From Pseudobowmanella sp964228145 (lineage in GTDB: Bacteria > Pseudomonadota > Gammaproteobacteria > Enterobacterales > Alteromonadaceae): DNA of 35,972 nt. Under the pieces are notes generated by a model, which saw nothing but the letters and a program-made list of their open reading frames with translations, did not search any database and was not told where the DNA came from. The DNA is taken from positions 1-35,972 of the forward strand of contig CAXQZJ010000010.1 of the NCBI GenBank assembly GCA_964228145.1. Reading direction: 5' to 3'. Both the position numbers and the translations under genes were made by a program. Each line of letters opens with the position of its first letter. Position 1 is the stretch's first letter. Below are positions 15,671 through 24,190 of this stretch, one piece after another.

Positions 15671-16909
15671 GTGTCTAAACGACGTATTGTAGTAACCGGT
15701 CTTGGCATGCTTTCCCCCTTAGGCAACGATGTTAGTTCAAGCTGGCATGGCATTGTTAATGGGAAAAGCGGCATTGAACTTACAGACAGGTTTGACGTAA
15801 GTGATTTTGCGACCAAGTTTGCAGGTCATTTGAAAGGCTTTGATAGTGAGGCGTACATACCTCGCAAAGAAAGTAAAAAAATGGACCTGTTCATCCAATA
15901 CGGTATCGCAGCAGCCAAACAGGCGTTGACAGACGCCGGTATCGAAGTGAATGAAGCCAATGCAGACCGAATTGGTGTTGCCATCGGTAGTGGTATTGGT
16001 GGTTTAGGGCTGATCGAAGAAAACCATACGAAATTAACCACCGGCGGACCGCGGAAAATCTCTCCCTTTTTTGTGCCATCGACAATCACAAATATGATAT
16101 CGGGCTTTCTTTCTATCATGGAAGGCATTAAAGGACCGAACTTAAACATTGTTACAGCCTGTACAACAGGTGTACACAATATTGGTATTGCCGCCCGTAC
16201 TATCGCCTATGGCGATGCAGATATGATGTTAGCCGGTGGTGCTGAATCAACCATTACACCGCTGGGAATTGGTGGTTTTAACGCTGCTCGGGCTCTGTCA
16301 ACCCGAAATGATGACCCTCAGGGTGCCTCGCGCCCTTGGGATAAAGATCGTGACGGCTTCGTGATGGGTGAAGGTGCGGGAGTGGTTATGCTTGAAGAAT
16401 ATGAGCATGCCAAAGCCCGTGGCGCGCACATTTATGCTGAATTAGCCGGATTTGGAATGAGTGGCGATGCATACCATATGACATCACCTCCGGCCGATGG
16501 CGCAGGTGCGGCCGCATCGATGGCAAACGCAATTCGTGATGCCGCAGTGTCCCCAGACGTTGTGAAGTATATTAATGCTCACGGTACATCAACGCCTGCC
16601 GGTGATGTGGCTGAAAGTCAGGCAGTCAAAAAGGTGTTTGGATCTGCTGCAAACGATGTCATGGTGAGTTCGACCAAATCAATGATCGGACATTTACTTG
16701 GTGCAGCAGGGTCAGTTGAAGCTATCTTTACGATATTGGCCTTAAAAGACCAGATAGCGCCGCCCACCATTAACTTGGATAATCCTGGTGAGGGTTGCGA
16801 TTTGGATTATGTGCCAAATACTGCCAGGGATGTCACCATGGAGTATGCCTTGTGCAACTCGTTTGGATTTGGCGGTACCAACGGCTCATTGTTATTTAAA
16901 ACAATCTAA
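15671..16909 (+). CDS. fabF: 3-oxoacyl-ACP synthase II (KAS II)
   Basis: FabF elongates acyl-ACP and is the condensing enzyme that adjusts unsaturated chain length with temperature. The 412-residue protein has RRIVVTGLGMLSPLG at the N-terminus, nucleophile Cys164 in TACTTGVHNIG, His in NAHGTSTPAGD and His in SMIGHLLGAAG. The end NSFGFGGTNGSL is standard. The start is GTG 15671, with GGAGG about 6-10 bases upstream. It is followed at once by a terminator that runs into pabC. Confidence 0.97.
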   Translation: MSKRRIVVTGLGMLSPLGNDVSSSWHGIVNGKSGIELTDRFDVSDFATKFAGHLKGFDSEAYIPRKESKKMDLFIQYGIAAAKQALTDAGIEVNEANADRIGVAIGSGIGGLGLIEENHTKLTTGGPRKISPFFVPSTITNMISGFLSIMEGIKGPNLNIVTACTTGVHNIGIAARTIAYGDADMMLAGGAESTITPLGIGGFNAARALSTRNDDPQGASRPWDKDRDGFVMGEGAGVVMLEEYEHAKARGAHIYAELAGFGMSGDAYHMTSPPADGAGAAASMANAIRDAAVSPDVVKYINAHGTSTPAGDVAESQAVKKVFGSAANDVMVSSTKSMIGHLLGAAGSVEAIFTILALKDQIAPPTINLDNPGEGCDLDYVPNTARDVTMEYALCNSFGFGGTNGSLLFKTI

Positions 16910-16918
16910 GTCAAAATC

Positions 16919-16942
16919 AGGCCTGCTAAGCAGGCCTTTTTT
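16919..16942 (+). terminator. Terminator hairpin abutting the pabC start codon
   Basis: The stem AGGCCTGC/GCAGGCCT (16919-16926 and 16930-16937) has a TAA loop and a T run ending at 16942. The pabC ATG is at 16943. The only SD-like bases for pabC (AGG, 16932-16934) lie in the 3' arm of the stem, so the element may act both as terminator of fabF and as a brake on pabC. Confidence 0.85.
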
Positions 16943-17728
16943 ATGAAAACGATCATTAACGGAATACACTGCCAAGCTGTCAGTGCCAATGACAGAGGCT
17001 TACAATATGGCGATGGTCATTTTACCACGGCCAAAGTTACCGATGGGAAGATTGAGTTTCTTGACGCTCATCTTGCACGCCTCCAGAAAGCCAACCAGAT
17101 TCTGCAGTTTCCAGCAATTTCGCTTCAGCAATTGACGACGCAGATGGCGAGCGCTGCTCAGCAACTGGGAGATGGCGTTCTCAAAGTGATTATTACCCGA
17201 GGAGAGGGGGGACGAGGCTATGCACCGCCACCGTCGCCACATCTTACCTGTATTATATCTACCCATCCTAAGCCCGCTTACTATGACGAACTACACCAAC
17301 GTGGTCTGGTGTTAAAAAATGCGACATTTAAGCTTGGGTTACAACCCGCACTGGCGGGTATCAAACATCTTAATCGCTTAGAACAAGTTCTTATCAAACA
17401 GGAGCTAGCCCAAACAAGCGCCGATGATCTGGTCGTCAGTGATATCAATGAAAATGTTGTAGAAACGTCCCAAGGTAACCTGTTTTGGTGTTGTGATGGA
17501 CAATGGTTTACGCCTGAGCTTCGCTTAGCCGGTGTTGAAGGGGTTATGCGTAACCGTTTTATCCACCAGTTGAGCAAGATTGGCCATAAGGTTCGCGAAT
17601 GCTCAGTTGACTCTGAAGCACTGTTGGATGCACAACACCTGCTGGTTACCAATAGCGTCATCGGTGTCATTTGGGCCAGCCGGTTCAACGACAAGCTATT
17701 TGCAAAGCCTGAATTGAAATGGAATTAA
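16943..17728 (+). CDS. pabC: Aminodeoxychorismate lyase
   Basis: This PLP enzyme releases pyruvate from 4-amino-4-deoxychorismate to give p-aminobenzoate for folate. The 261-residue fold-type IV protein has DRGLQYGDGHFTTA near residue 18, RGEGGRGY near 88 and the PLP lysine 141 in AGIKHLNRLEQVL. NLFWCCDGQW and GVEGVMRN follow. ATG 16943 fits the E. coli N-terminus, but it sits directly on the T-tract of the preceding terminator with no free ribosome binding site. mltG starts 3 bases after the stop. Confidence 0.94.
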   Translation: MKTIINGIHCQAVSANDRGLQYGDGHFTTAKVTDGKIEFLDAHLARLQKANQILQFPAISLQQLTTQMASAAQQLGDGVLKVIITRGEGGRGYAPPPSPHLTCIISTHPKPAYYDELHQRGLVLKNATFKLGLQPALAGIKHLNRLEQVLIKQELAQTSADDLVVSDINENVVETSQGNLFWCCDGQWFTPELRLAGVEGVMRNRFIHQLSKIGHKVRECSVDSEALLDAQHLLVTNSVIGVIWASRFNDKLFAKPELKWN

Positions 17729-17731
17729 ATA

Positions 17732-18724
17732 GTGAAAATAAAAAGCCTTGTCATTAGCCTCGTGGTTATTCTGATCTTATCTGCTGTCGGCATTGGCTAT
17801 GCGTACCAGCAGTTTATGCAGCAAACTGTCACCCAGCAAACACGCTTAATTACAATTTCCAACGGCCAATCTGCTCGCACCGTAATAGCGTCACTGACAG
17901 GGTCAAATCCTTGGCAAATTAAAGTCTTTACTAAGGTTACCAGCATACACACGCCTGCTTTGTTGAAACTCAAAGCGGGTACTTATGAATTGTCCGCTGG
18001 TGTTAACCTGACCCAGGCATTAGAAGTGCTTGCCAGCGGAAACGAAAAGCTCTTCGCAATTACGCTGGTTGAAGGTCTTCGTTGGCAGGATTGGTTAGAA
18101 CAGCTGCAGCATGCGCCATACATTGGTAGCCAGCCATTTGATGCCGACAGGTTTCTTTCATCACGCGATGTCAATGCGCTGAGTCTTGAAGGTGTTTTAC
18201 TGCCCGATACGTATTATTACTCAGCAGGCACACCCATCGGTGATATCGTTGAGCGAGCTTATCAGGCGATGCAAACTTTATTGGAAACAAACTGGCCTAA
18301 ACGCCAGCAAGAACTCCCACTATCGACCCCGTATCAAGCGCTAATTTTGGCCTCTATTATTGAAAAAGAGACCGGTGTCGCCGATGAAAGACCACTTATT
18401 GCGGGCGTCTTTGTTAATCGTTTGCGCTTGAACATGCGATTGCAGACTGACCCAACCGTGATTTACGGAATGGGGGACAGGTTCGATGGTGATATCAGAC
18501 GTGCTGACTTGCGCGCCAGAACACCTTACAATACCTATGTCATTAAGGGGTTACCGCCTACACCCATCGCGATGCCTTCAAAAGCAGCGGTGTTGGCGGC
18601 GTTGCAACCGCAGGCCACCGACGCATTATATTTTGTCGCTAAAGGCGACGGCAGTCATAAGTTCTCGCGAACATTACAAGAACATAATGCCGCAGTAAGA
18701 AAATATCAGTTAAAACAGGAATAG
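17732..18724 (+). CDS. mltG: Endolytic murein transglycosylase MltG (YceG-like)
   Basis: MltG cuts nascent peptidoglycan strands and is thought to set glycan length. The 330-residue protein has one N-terminal membrane anchor (about residues 5-25). The periplasmic YceG/LysM-like region follows, then the catalytic motif EKET at 211-214, NRLRLNMRLQTDPTVIYGMG near 230 and YNTYVIKGLPPTPIA near 270. The start is GTG 17732, since no ATG keeps the membrane anchor. tmk follows after one base, so pabC-mltG-tmk-holB is a tight operon. Confidence 0.95.
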   Translation: MKIKSLVISLVVILILSAVGIGYAYQQFMQQTVTQQTRLITISNGQSARTVIASLTGSNPWQIKVFTKVTSIHTPALLKLKAGTYELSAGVNLTQALEVLASGNEKLFAITLVEGLRWQDWLEQLQHAPYIGSQPFDADRFLSSRDVNALSLEGVLLPDTYYYSAGTPIGDIVERAYQAMQTLLETNWPKRQQELPLSTPYQALILASIIEKETGVADERPLIAGVFVNRLRLNMRLQTDPTVIYGMGDRFDGDIRRADLRARTPYNTYVIKGLPPTPIAMPSKAAVLAALQPQATDALYFVAKGDGSHKFSRTLQEHNAAVRKYQLKQE

Positions 18725-18725
18725 C

Positions 18726-19352
18726 ATGTCACAAGGCAAATTTGTTGTCATAGAAGGCCTTGAAGGCGCAGGTAAAAGTAGCGCCATCGCTTTGGTTAAA
18801 GAGAGAATCGAATCGGCGGGGCATCGGGTCATTAACACTCGGGAACCCGGCGGCACGCCGATGGCAGAAGCCATCAGAGAATGTGTTAAACATAATTGGC
18901 AAGAATCAGTAACTACCGAAGCAGAACTCCTGCTGATGTACGCGGCTCGTGCGCAATTGGTCGCCAACGTGATAAAGCCAGCGCTGACTGGCGGAAATTG
19001 GGTGCTTGCAGATCGTCATGATTTGTCTTCACAGGCCTATCAGGGCGGCGGGCGCCAGGTTAAAACCGACACCTTGTTGGCGCTGAGGGATATCACATTA
19101 CAAGGTTTTAGTCCTGACTTGACCCTCTATTTAGATGTCGATCCTAAAGTCGGGCTGGCTCGTGCCCGTGGGCGAGGCGAACTAGACCGCATCGAACAGG
19201 CCGACCTGGGCTTTTTTCAACGTACCCGAGAGCGCTATCTGGCACTGTGCGCTGATGATGACAAGGCATTTGTGATTGATGCCATGCAACCGATTGAGCA
19301 GGTGCAAAGTGAAATCTTACGCCACCTTAATGCCTTTATGGAGTCACTTTGA
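18726..19352 (+). CDS. tmk: Thymidylate kinase
   Basis: Tmk phosphorylates dTMP to dTDP. The 208-residue protein has the P-loop EGLEGAGKSS at residues 10-19, the DR(X) region with REPGGTP near 38, and DRHDLSSQAYQGGG near 96. The LID segment RARGRGELDRIE is near 142. The glutamate-rich P-loop and basic LID resemble the E. coli enzyme type. ATG 18726 follows the mltG stop by one base. The stop shares one base with the holB ATG. Confidence 0.97.
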   Translation: MSQGKFVVIEGLEGAGKSSAIALVKERIESAGHRVINTREPGGTPMAEAIRECVKHNWQESVTTEAELLLMYAARAQLVANVIKPALTGGNWVLADRHDLSSQAYQGGGRQVKTDTLLALRDITLQGFSPDLTLYLDVDPKVGLARARGRGELDRIEQADLGFFQRTRERYLALCADDDKAFVIDAMQPIEQVQSEILRHLNAFMESL

Positions 19353-20221
19353 TGTATCCCTGGCTCAATGCCAGTTACCTGCATCTGGCACAGCGTGCAG
19401 TAAATTCCCAATTACACCATGGCTTGTTATTGCATGGGCCGGTTGGGCTAGGCAAAACAGAACTCGCCAATCAATTAACTGCGGTGTTGTTATGCCAGGC
19501 TGCGGATAACCTGAGAGCCTGCGGTCGATGCCAATCCTGTCAGCTGCGCATTGCAGGCAGTCACCCTGATTTTCATCAGGTGGTTAAAGAAAAGTCACAG
19601 ATTGGCGTTGACCAAATACGCGACGGTATTGCAAAACTAAACCAAACGGCACAACTTTCGGGTAACAAGGTCCTGGTTATCCATCAAGCCGAATCGCTCA
19701 ATCAGGCCAGCGCTAATGCCTTGCTCAAAACACTCGAAGAGCCGACGGCAAACACCTACCTGATTCTGATCACCAGTCAATTGGATCGTTTATTGCCAAC
19801 TATCCTGAGCCGTTGCGAAAAAGTTAATCTGCCGTTGCCGGAAGAGGAACTAGCCCTAACATGGTTGAAACAGCAAGGTGTGGAAACTGATAAGGCTACG
19901 TTACGTTTGTGTAACTCAGCACCTTTGGCGGCTAAAGCGTTATGTGAAGATACCCAGCGCTTGCAATACCCAGAGTTTGAAAAAAGTCTGGCAAATAAGC
20001 AGCAAGGTGCAGTCAGTGCAGGGCAGTTGGCCGTTCAATGGCAGGACCAAGCTGACTGGGTTGCCACACTTGCGCAGCACGTTTTACACGAGCGCTATTT
20101 GCACCAGCCAAACACCAAGGTGTGGGAGTGTTATCAATTCTGTCTCCAGGCCAGGAAACAGTTGCAACAAGTTGGCATTAACAAGTCACTCGTCCTGACA
20201 AAAATTTTGAATATGATTTAA
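19352..20221 (+). CDS. holB: DNA polymerase III subunit delta'
   Basis: Delta' is the rigid stator of the clamp loader that puts the beta clamp on DNA. The 289-residue protein has a P-loop-like GPVGLGKTE at 29-37, the zinc module with C48, C57, C60 and C63, and the sensor region ANALLKTLEEP. LPTILSRCEKV, the SRC arginine-finger motif, is near 145. It is shorter than E. coli HolB (334), with the difference in the C-terminal collar. The start is ATG 19352 with GGAG 9-12 bases upstream, overlapping the tmk stop by one base. In many relatives a pilZ gene follows; here it is absent. Confidence 0.94.
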   Translation: MYPWLNASYLHLAQRAVNSQLHHGLLLHGPVGLGKTELANQLTAVLLCQAADNLRACGRCQSCQLRIAGSHPDFHQVVKEKSQIGVDQIRDGIAKLNQTAQLSGNKVLVIHQAESLNQASANALLKTLEEPTANTYLILITSQLDRLLPTILSRCEKVNLPLPEEELALTWLKQQGVETDKATLRLCNSAPLAAKALCEDTQRLQYPEFEKSLANKQQGAVSAGQLAVQWQDQADWVATLAQHVLHERYLHQPNTKVWECYQFCLQARKQLQQVGINKSLVLTKILNMI

Positions 20222-20233
20222 ACGAGGAAAACT

Positions 20234-21004
20234 GTGTTAGTAGATTCCCATTGCCACTTAGATCGTCTGGAAAAATCACCAGAAGAATTAGATGCCCTTG
20301 TCAACGAGGCAAAAAATCGGGGGGTAGAGCATATGCTATGCGTGTGCGTATCTCTGAACGATTTTCCGTCCATGATGGAAACGATCCAACGCTTTGACAT
20401 TGTTTCCGCTTCGTGTGGCGTGCACCCCTTACACCAGGATGAAGCGTGCAGCAGAGATGAACTGCTGGCACTGGCGTCCAGTGACAAAGTGGTAGCCATT
20501 GGTGAAACCGGGCTTGATTATCATTACAGCCCGGAAACGTTAGAGGTGCAAAGGCGTAGTTTTATTGATCATATTCACGTTGCCAATGAATTAAATAAAC
20601 CTCTCATTATTCACACCCGCGATGCCCGTGAAGATACGATTGCACTGCTAAAAGAACACAAAGCCCCCCATACAAAAGGGGTTTTACATTGTTTTACTGA
20701 AAGTCTGGAAATGGCCAAAGCGGCCATTGAGTTGGGTTTCTATATCTCAATTTCCGGTATCGTTACCTTTAAAGCCGCAGAAGAACTAAAACGCGTGGTT
20801 GAAGCCTTGCCACTTGAACGTTTACTGGTTGAAACGGATTCCCCTTGGCTGGCACCTGTCCCGTACCGGGGTAAGCAAAATCAACCAGCTTATGTCGTTG
20901 AGGTGGCGCAATACATAGCAGACTTAAAACAAATATCACTGGCATCATTAGCACAGCAGACCACCGATAATTTTTACGCTTTATTTGATCGTGTAAAACG
21001 CTAG
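20234..21004 (+). CDS. ycfH: TatD-family metal-dependent hydrolase
   Basis: TatD-type enzymes are TIM-barrel metal hydrolases, several with DNase activity. The 256-residue protein carries the metal-ligand set: DSHCHLD at residues 4-10, GETGLDYHY near 94, PLIIHTRDA near 125, HCFTES near 151 and ETDSPWLAP near 201. The start is GTG 20234 with GAGGAAA 4-10 bases upstream. It closes the tmk-holB-ycfH block as in E. coli, which is why the YcfH branch is preferred over TatD itself. The substrate is unproven. Confidence 0.92.
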   Translation: MLVDSHCHLDRLEKSPEELDALVNEAKNRGVEHMLCVCVSLNDFPSMMETIQRFDIVSASCGVHPLHQDEACSRDELLALASSDKVVAIGETGLDYHYSPETLEVQRRSFIDHIHVANELNKPLIIHTRDAREDTIALLKEHKAPHTKGVLHCFTESLEMAKAAIELGFYISISGIVTFKAAEELKRVVEALPLERLLVETDSPWLAPVPYRGKQNQPAYVVEVAQYIADLKQISLASLAQQTTDNFYALFDRVKR

Positions 21005-21116
21005 GAGCATAAAAGCCTTAGGTCTGCGCTTAAGCTGATTTGAAACACGATAAAGTGGCTTACAATTCAATCATAATTCACGCAAGCTGAACAAAAATGA
21101 CAAAAGGGACTCAACC

Positions 21117-23765
21117 GTGAAGTTAATTCAATCGCTGCTATGCACTGCAGCCGTTTTGCTTTGTACCACGAGTACAGCACAAACCATGATGCCAGAGACC
21201 GACTTTGACCCGGCTATCCCCACTTTTGAGCAAGTACTGGGCTACAAAGCGGGTCAACGGATCTCCAGCCATCATCAAATGATGCGTTATTTTGCTGCAC
21301 TGCAACAGGCCGCGCCTGAGCGGATTAAAGTGGTTGAATATGCGCGCAGTTGGGAAGATCGTGCTTTAATTTATGCTGCAATAGGTAATCAGGAGCAGAT
21401 TAGCAATCTGCAAGGGTTCGCCGATGATATGCAACGTATCAGTGATCCCCGCAATCTGAGCCGTTCAGCCCGTGACAGCCTGCTGGCTAACTTACCCGCA
21501 TCGGTATGGTTGGAGTATTCGGTTCACGGTAACGAAATCAGTGGTACCGATGCGGCAATGTACACCGCGTACTATCTGTTGGCTGCCAAAAGTAATCCTC
21601 TTATCGACCGTATTCGCAAAAACACGTTAGTGTTTATTGACCCTTTACAGAATCCTGATGGACGCGAACGTTTTACTAGTCGTTATTATGCAACAGTCGG
21701 TATGCAACCCAGTGATGACAGGTACTCAGCTGAGCACAATGAGCCTTGGCCAAATGGCCGAACCAATCACTATTTATTTGATATGAACCGTGATTGGTTG
21801 GCAATTACCCAGCCAGAGACAAAAGGGCGTATCGCCGCACTTAACAAGTTCAAGCCCTTAGTTGTGGTGGATTTACATGAAATGGGTGGAGATAGTTCTT
21901 ACTATTTTGCTCCTGCCGCAGAGCCATTTAATCCTCACATGACACCGACACAAATCGACAACATGAACTCGATTGGCCGAAATCACGCAAATCATTTCGA
22001 CACCATGGGCTTTGACTACTTTACCCGAGAGATTTTCGATGCTTTTTATCCCGGCTATGGTGACAGCTGGCCAGTGTTTTACGGCGCCTCGGCGTCAACC
22101 TATGAAGTATCGTCCTCTCGTGGCGAGGTGTTCAAGCGTAAAAACGGAGAGCGACTGCATTATTTTGATACGGTTCAACAGCATGTCGTGGCCTCATTAT
22201 CCACTGCAGAAGGCACGGCGATTAATCGCCAAAAGCTATTAAAAGATTTTTATCAATACCAGGTAGACGCGATTGCCGCCGGTAAAAAATCTAAGCAAAG
22301 GGTATTTATATTACCAAATCAGGAAGACCGGGCGGGTAACCATCGTCTCGCGACCTTAATGGCAGAGCATGGGGTAGAGGTATGGCAAGCAACCGAGGAA
22401 TTCAAAGCATGTGGTGAACGTTACACCGCGGGTGCCTATTATATAGACAGTGCGCAGCCAAGGGGGCGGTTTGTTACAACCACCTTCAGTGATCAAGTGG
22501 ATATGGCGAAAGCCTTCCTTGATGAACAGGAACGACGCCGCTCCAGATATCTTCGTGATCAGATTTATGATGTCACTGGATGGTCGTTACCCCTTATGTT
22601 TAACCTGCAATCTGCGACATGTGACAATGCCATTGATGTTGCATCAAAACGTGTCGCTGCTGATGACCAGCTAGCAGCGTCAATTGAGGTCTCAGATCAG
22701 GCGGTAGCCTACGTGGTGCCATGGGGCGACATGTCGGCTGTTCGATTTTTGTCTGCTGCCTTGCAGCAGGGAATACGCGTTAAAAGTGCCGATCGCGGAT
22801 TCACGCTTGAAGGCAACCAAAGTTTCCCGGGCGGCTCTTTGGTGATTGAAGTCGCCAGAAACGACCAGCAAATTGCTTCTAAAGTTATTGAAATTGCCAA
22901 ACGAACGGGAGCGGTGGTAGAGAGCATCAGTTCAAGTTGGGTTATCGACGGGCCCAGCCTGGGAAGTGGCAGTATGCCTGAACTGGTTGCACCTAAAATT
23001 GCGATGGCATGGGACGAGCCAGTGAGCAGTACCAGTGCCGGCAATACCCGTTTCGTTATTGAACGTCAGATGGGCTACCCGGTCACTGCAATTCGCACAT
23101 CACAAATGAGCAGAGCGGATTTAAGTCGCTATCATGTGATTGTGTTACCCGACGGGTATTATAATTCAGGGCTGGCATCTAGCTTGAAAGAGTGGGTCGC
23201 TGACGGAGGGATCTTGGTTACGATGGACGGAGCCACCCGGTTTGCCGCAACGGCCGATAATGGCTTACTGAATGTAAGTCGCGAATATGCGGTGAAGGAG
23301 CAAAGTGGCTCGGCCCCAGAAGGACCGCAAACTGATGGGAGTTTGATTGAAAGTAAAGCCGATATGATGGCGTTAATCGATCAAACCCAAAGTTCCCCTG
23401 ACTGGGTTTCCGGTGTGCTTGCTAATGTTGAAGTCGACCAGGAGCATTGGTTGACCGCAGGCGTGAAAAAAGATGCTATTGCGTTATTGTCAGGCAATAA
23501 TATCTATACTCCAATCAGATTAGACTCCGGGGTTAACCTGGCTTGGTTTAAAGGCAAGGACGAACTCTTGGCCAGCGGCTATCTATGGGAAGAAAACAAA
23601 CGTCAGTTAGCCTACAAGCCATTTTTGATTCAGCAACCTATTGGCAAAGGAATGGTGATTGCCTTTACTCAGGAGCCGACGTTCAGAGCCTATATGGATG
23701 GCCTGAATGTACTGTTTGCGAATACAATTTTGCGCGCGCCGGCACACAGTCGAAAATTACGTTAA
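21117..23765 (+). CDS. Secreted M14-family zinc metallocarboxypeptidase
   Basis: This is a predicted exported peptidase of 882 residues. A Sec signal peptide covers about residues 1-22 (KLIQSLLCTAAVLLCTTSTAQ). The M14 domain has the zinc motif HGNE (H137, E140) and the third ligand H254 in DLHEMGGDSS. A likely catalytic glutamate is in TYEVSSSRG near 333. The long C-terminal part (about 530-880) includes a segment like a class I glutamine-amidotransferase/DJ-1 fold (YHVIVLPDGYYNSG...WVADGGILVTMDGA). The start is GTG 21117 with AAAAGGGA 8-15 bases upstream. It stands alone, with a terminator after it. The substrate is unknown; protein or peptidoglycan peptides are possible. Confidence 0.88.
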   Translation: MKLIQSLLCTAAVLLCTTSTAQTMMPETDFDPAIPTFEQVLGYKAGQRISSHHQMMRYFAALQQAAPERIKVVEYARSWEDRALIYAAIGNQEQISNLQGFADDMQRISDPRNLSRSARDSLLANLPASVWLEYSVHGNEISGTDAAMYTAYYLLAAKSNPLIDRIRKNTLVFIDPLQNPDGRERFTSRYYATVGMQPSDDRYSAEHNEPWPNGRTNHYLFDMNRDWLAITQPETKGRIAALNKFKPLVVVDLHEMGGDSSYYFAPAAEPFNPHMTPTQIDNMNSIGRNHANHFDTMGFDYFTREIFDAFYPGYGDSWPVFYGASASTYEVSSSRGEVFKRKNGERLHYFDTVQQHVVASLSTAEGTAINRQKLLKDFYQYQVDAIAAGKKSKQRVFILPNQEDRAGNHRLATLMAEHGVEVWQATEEFKACGERYTAGAYYIDSAQPRGRFVTTTFSDQVDMAKAFLDEQERRRSRYLRDQIYDVTGWSLPLMFNLQSATCDNAIDVASKRVAADDQLAASIEVSDQAVAYVVPWGDMSAVRFLSAALQQGIRVKSADRGFTLEGNQSFPGGSLVIEVARNDQQIASKVIEIAKRTGAVVESISSSWVIDGPSLGSGSMPELVAPKIAMAWDEPVSSTSAGNTRFVIERQMGYPVTAIRTSQMSRADLSRYHVIVLPDGYYNSGLASSLKEWVADGGILVTMDGATRFAATADNGLLNVSREYAVKEQSGSAPEGPQTDGSLIESKADMMALIDQTQSSPDWVSGVLANVEVDQEHWLTAGVKKDAIALLSGNNIYTPIRLDSGVNLAWFKGKDELLASGYLWEENKRQLAYKPFLIQQPIGKGMVIAFTQEPTFRAYMDGLNVLFANTILRAPAHSRKLR

Positions 23766-23786
23766 ACGTTCGCTGACTTATCCTTT

Positions 23787-23818
23787 AAAGCCAGTTGGTT
23801 CTGCTAACTGGCTTTTTT
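23787..23818 (+). terminator. Intrinsic terminator after the M14 peptidase
   Basis: The stem AAAGCCAGTT/AACTGGCTTT (23787-23796 and 23806-23815) has a 9-base loop and a run of six T. Confidence 0.88.
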
Positions 23819-23884
23819 ATTTGCTGAAAGTAAACAGCTGAAACACCTTTCTTAATATGCTGAGTTTTAACGGGGAGAAGCAAA

Positions 23885-24190
23885 ATGGTGCAAAATACGG
23901 TCATCATCGCGAGCCGTTATTTGTCTCTGTATTGGGTTCGTTACCCAACGGGGCACAGTGTGCTAGAGCATATTGATCCTATGCCGGGAGGTCGCTATTT
24001 CAAGTTTAATATCCTAGTGACGAAGGCCACACGAGGCGGCGTGTTTCAAGCGCAGAAAACGCTCATTAACGTCTTTAATCGCGTGGTGTTATTCAGGCCA
24101 GATAAAGCAGCACATAGCGTAAGTAGGATAGAACAGGGACAGCGCAGGTTGTTGTCTCTGGCAATTTTTATTCCTTCATCTAAACAGTAG
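23885..24190 (+). CDS. Small putative 2OG-Fe(II) oxygenase-like protein
   Basis: This is a 101-residue protein that would usually be called hypothetical. It shows the HxD...H...R pattern of 2-oxoglutarate/Fe(II) dioxygenases of the double-stranded beta-helix fold: H29 and D31 in EHIDPMPGGR, a distal H77 in LFRPDKAAHSV, and R87 ten residues after it. Alternating strand-like segments lie between (FKFNILVTKA, GGVFQAQKTL, RVVLFRPD, RRLLSLAIF). The start ATG 23885 has an excellent GGGGAG 8-13 bases upstream. The gene ends in a 15-base convergent overlap with the permease gene. The protein is close to the minimum size for this fold; a stand-alone enzyme or a degenerate one are both possible. The functional call is inference from motif only. 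Confidence 0.62.
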   Translation: MVQNTVIIASRYLSLYWVRYPTGHSVLEHIDPMPGGRYFKFNILVTKATRGGVFQAQKTLINVFNRVVLFRPDKAAHSVSRIEQGQRRLLSLAIFIPSSKQ

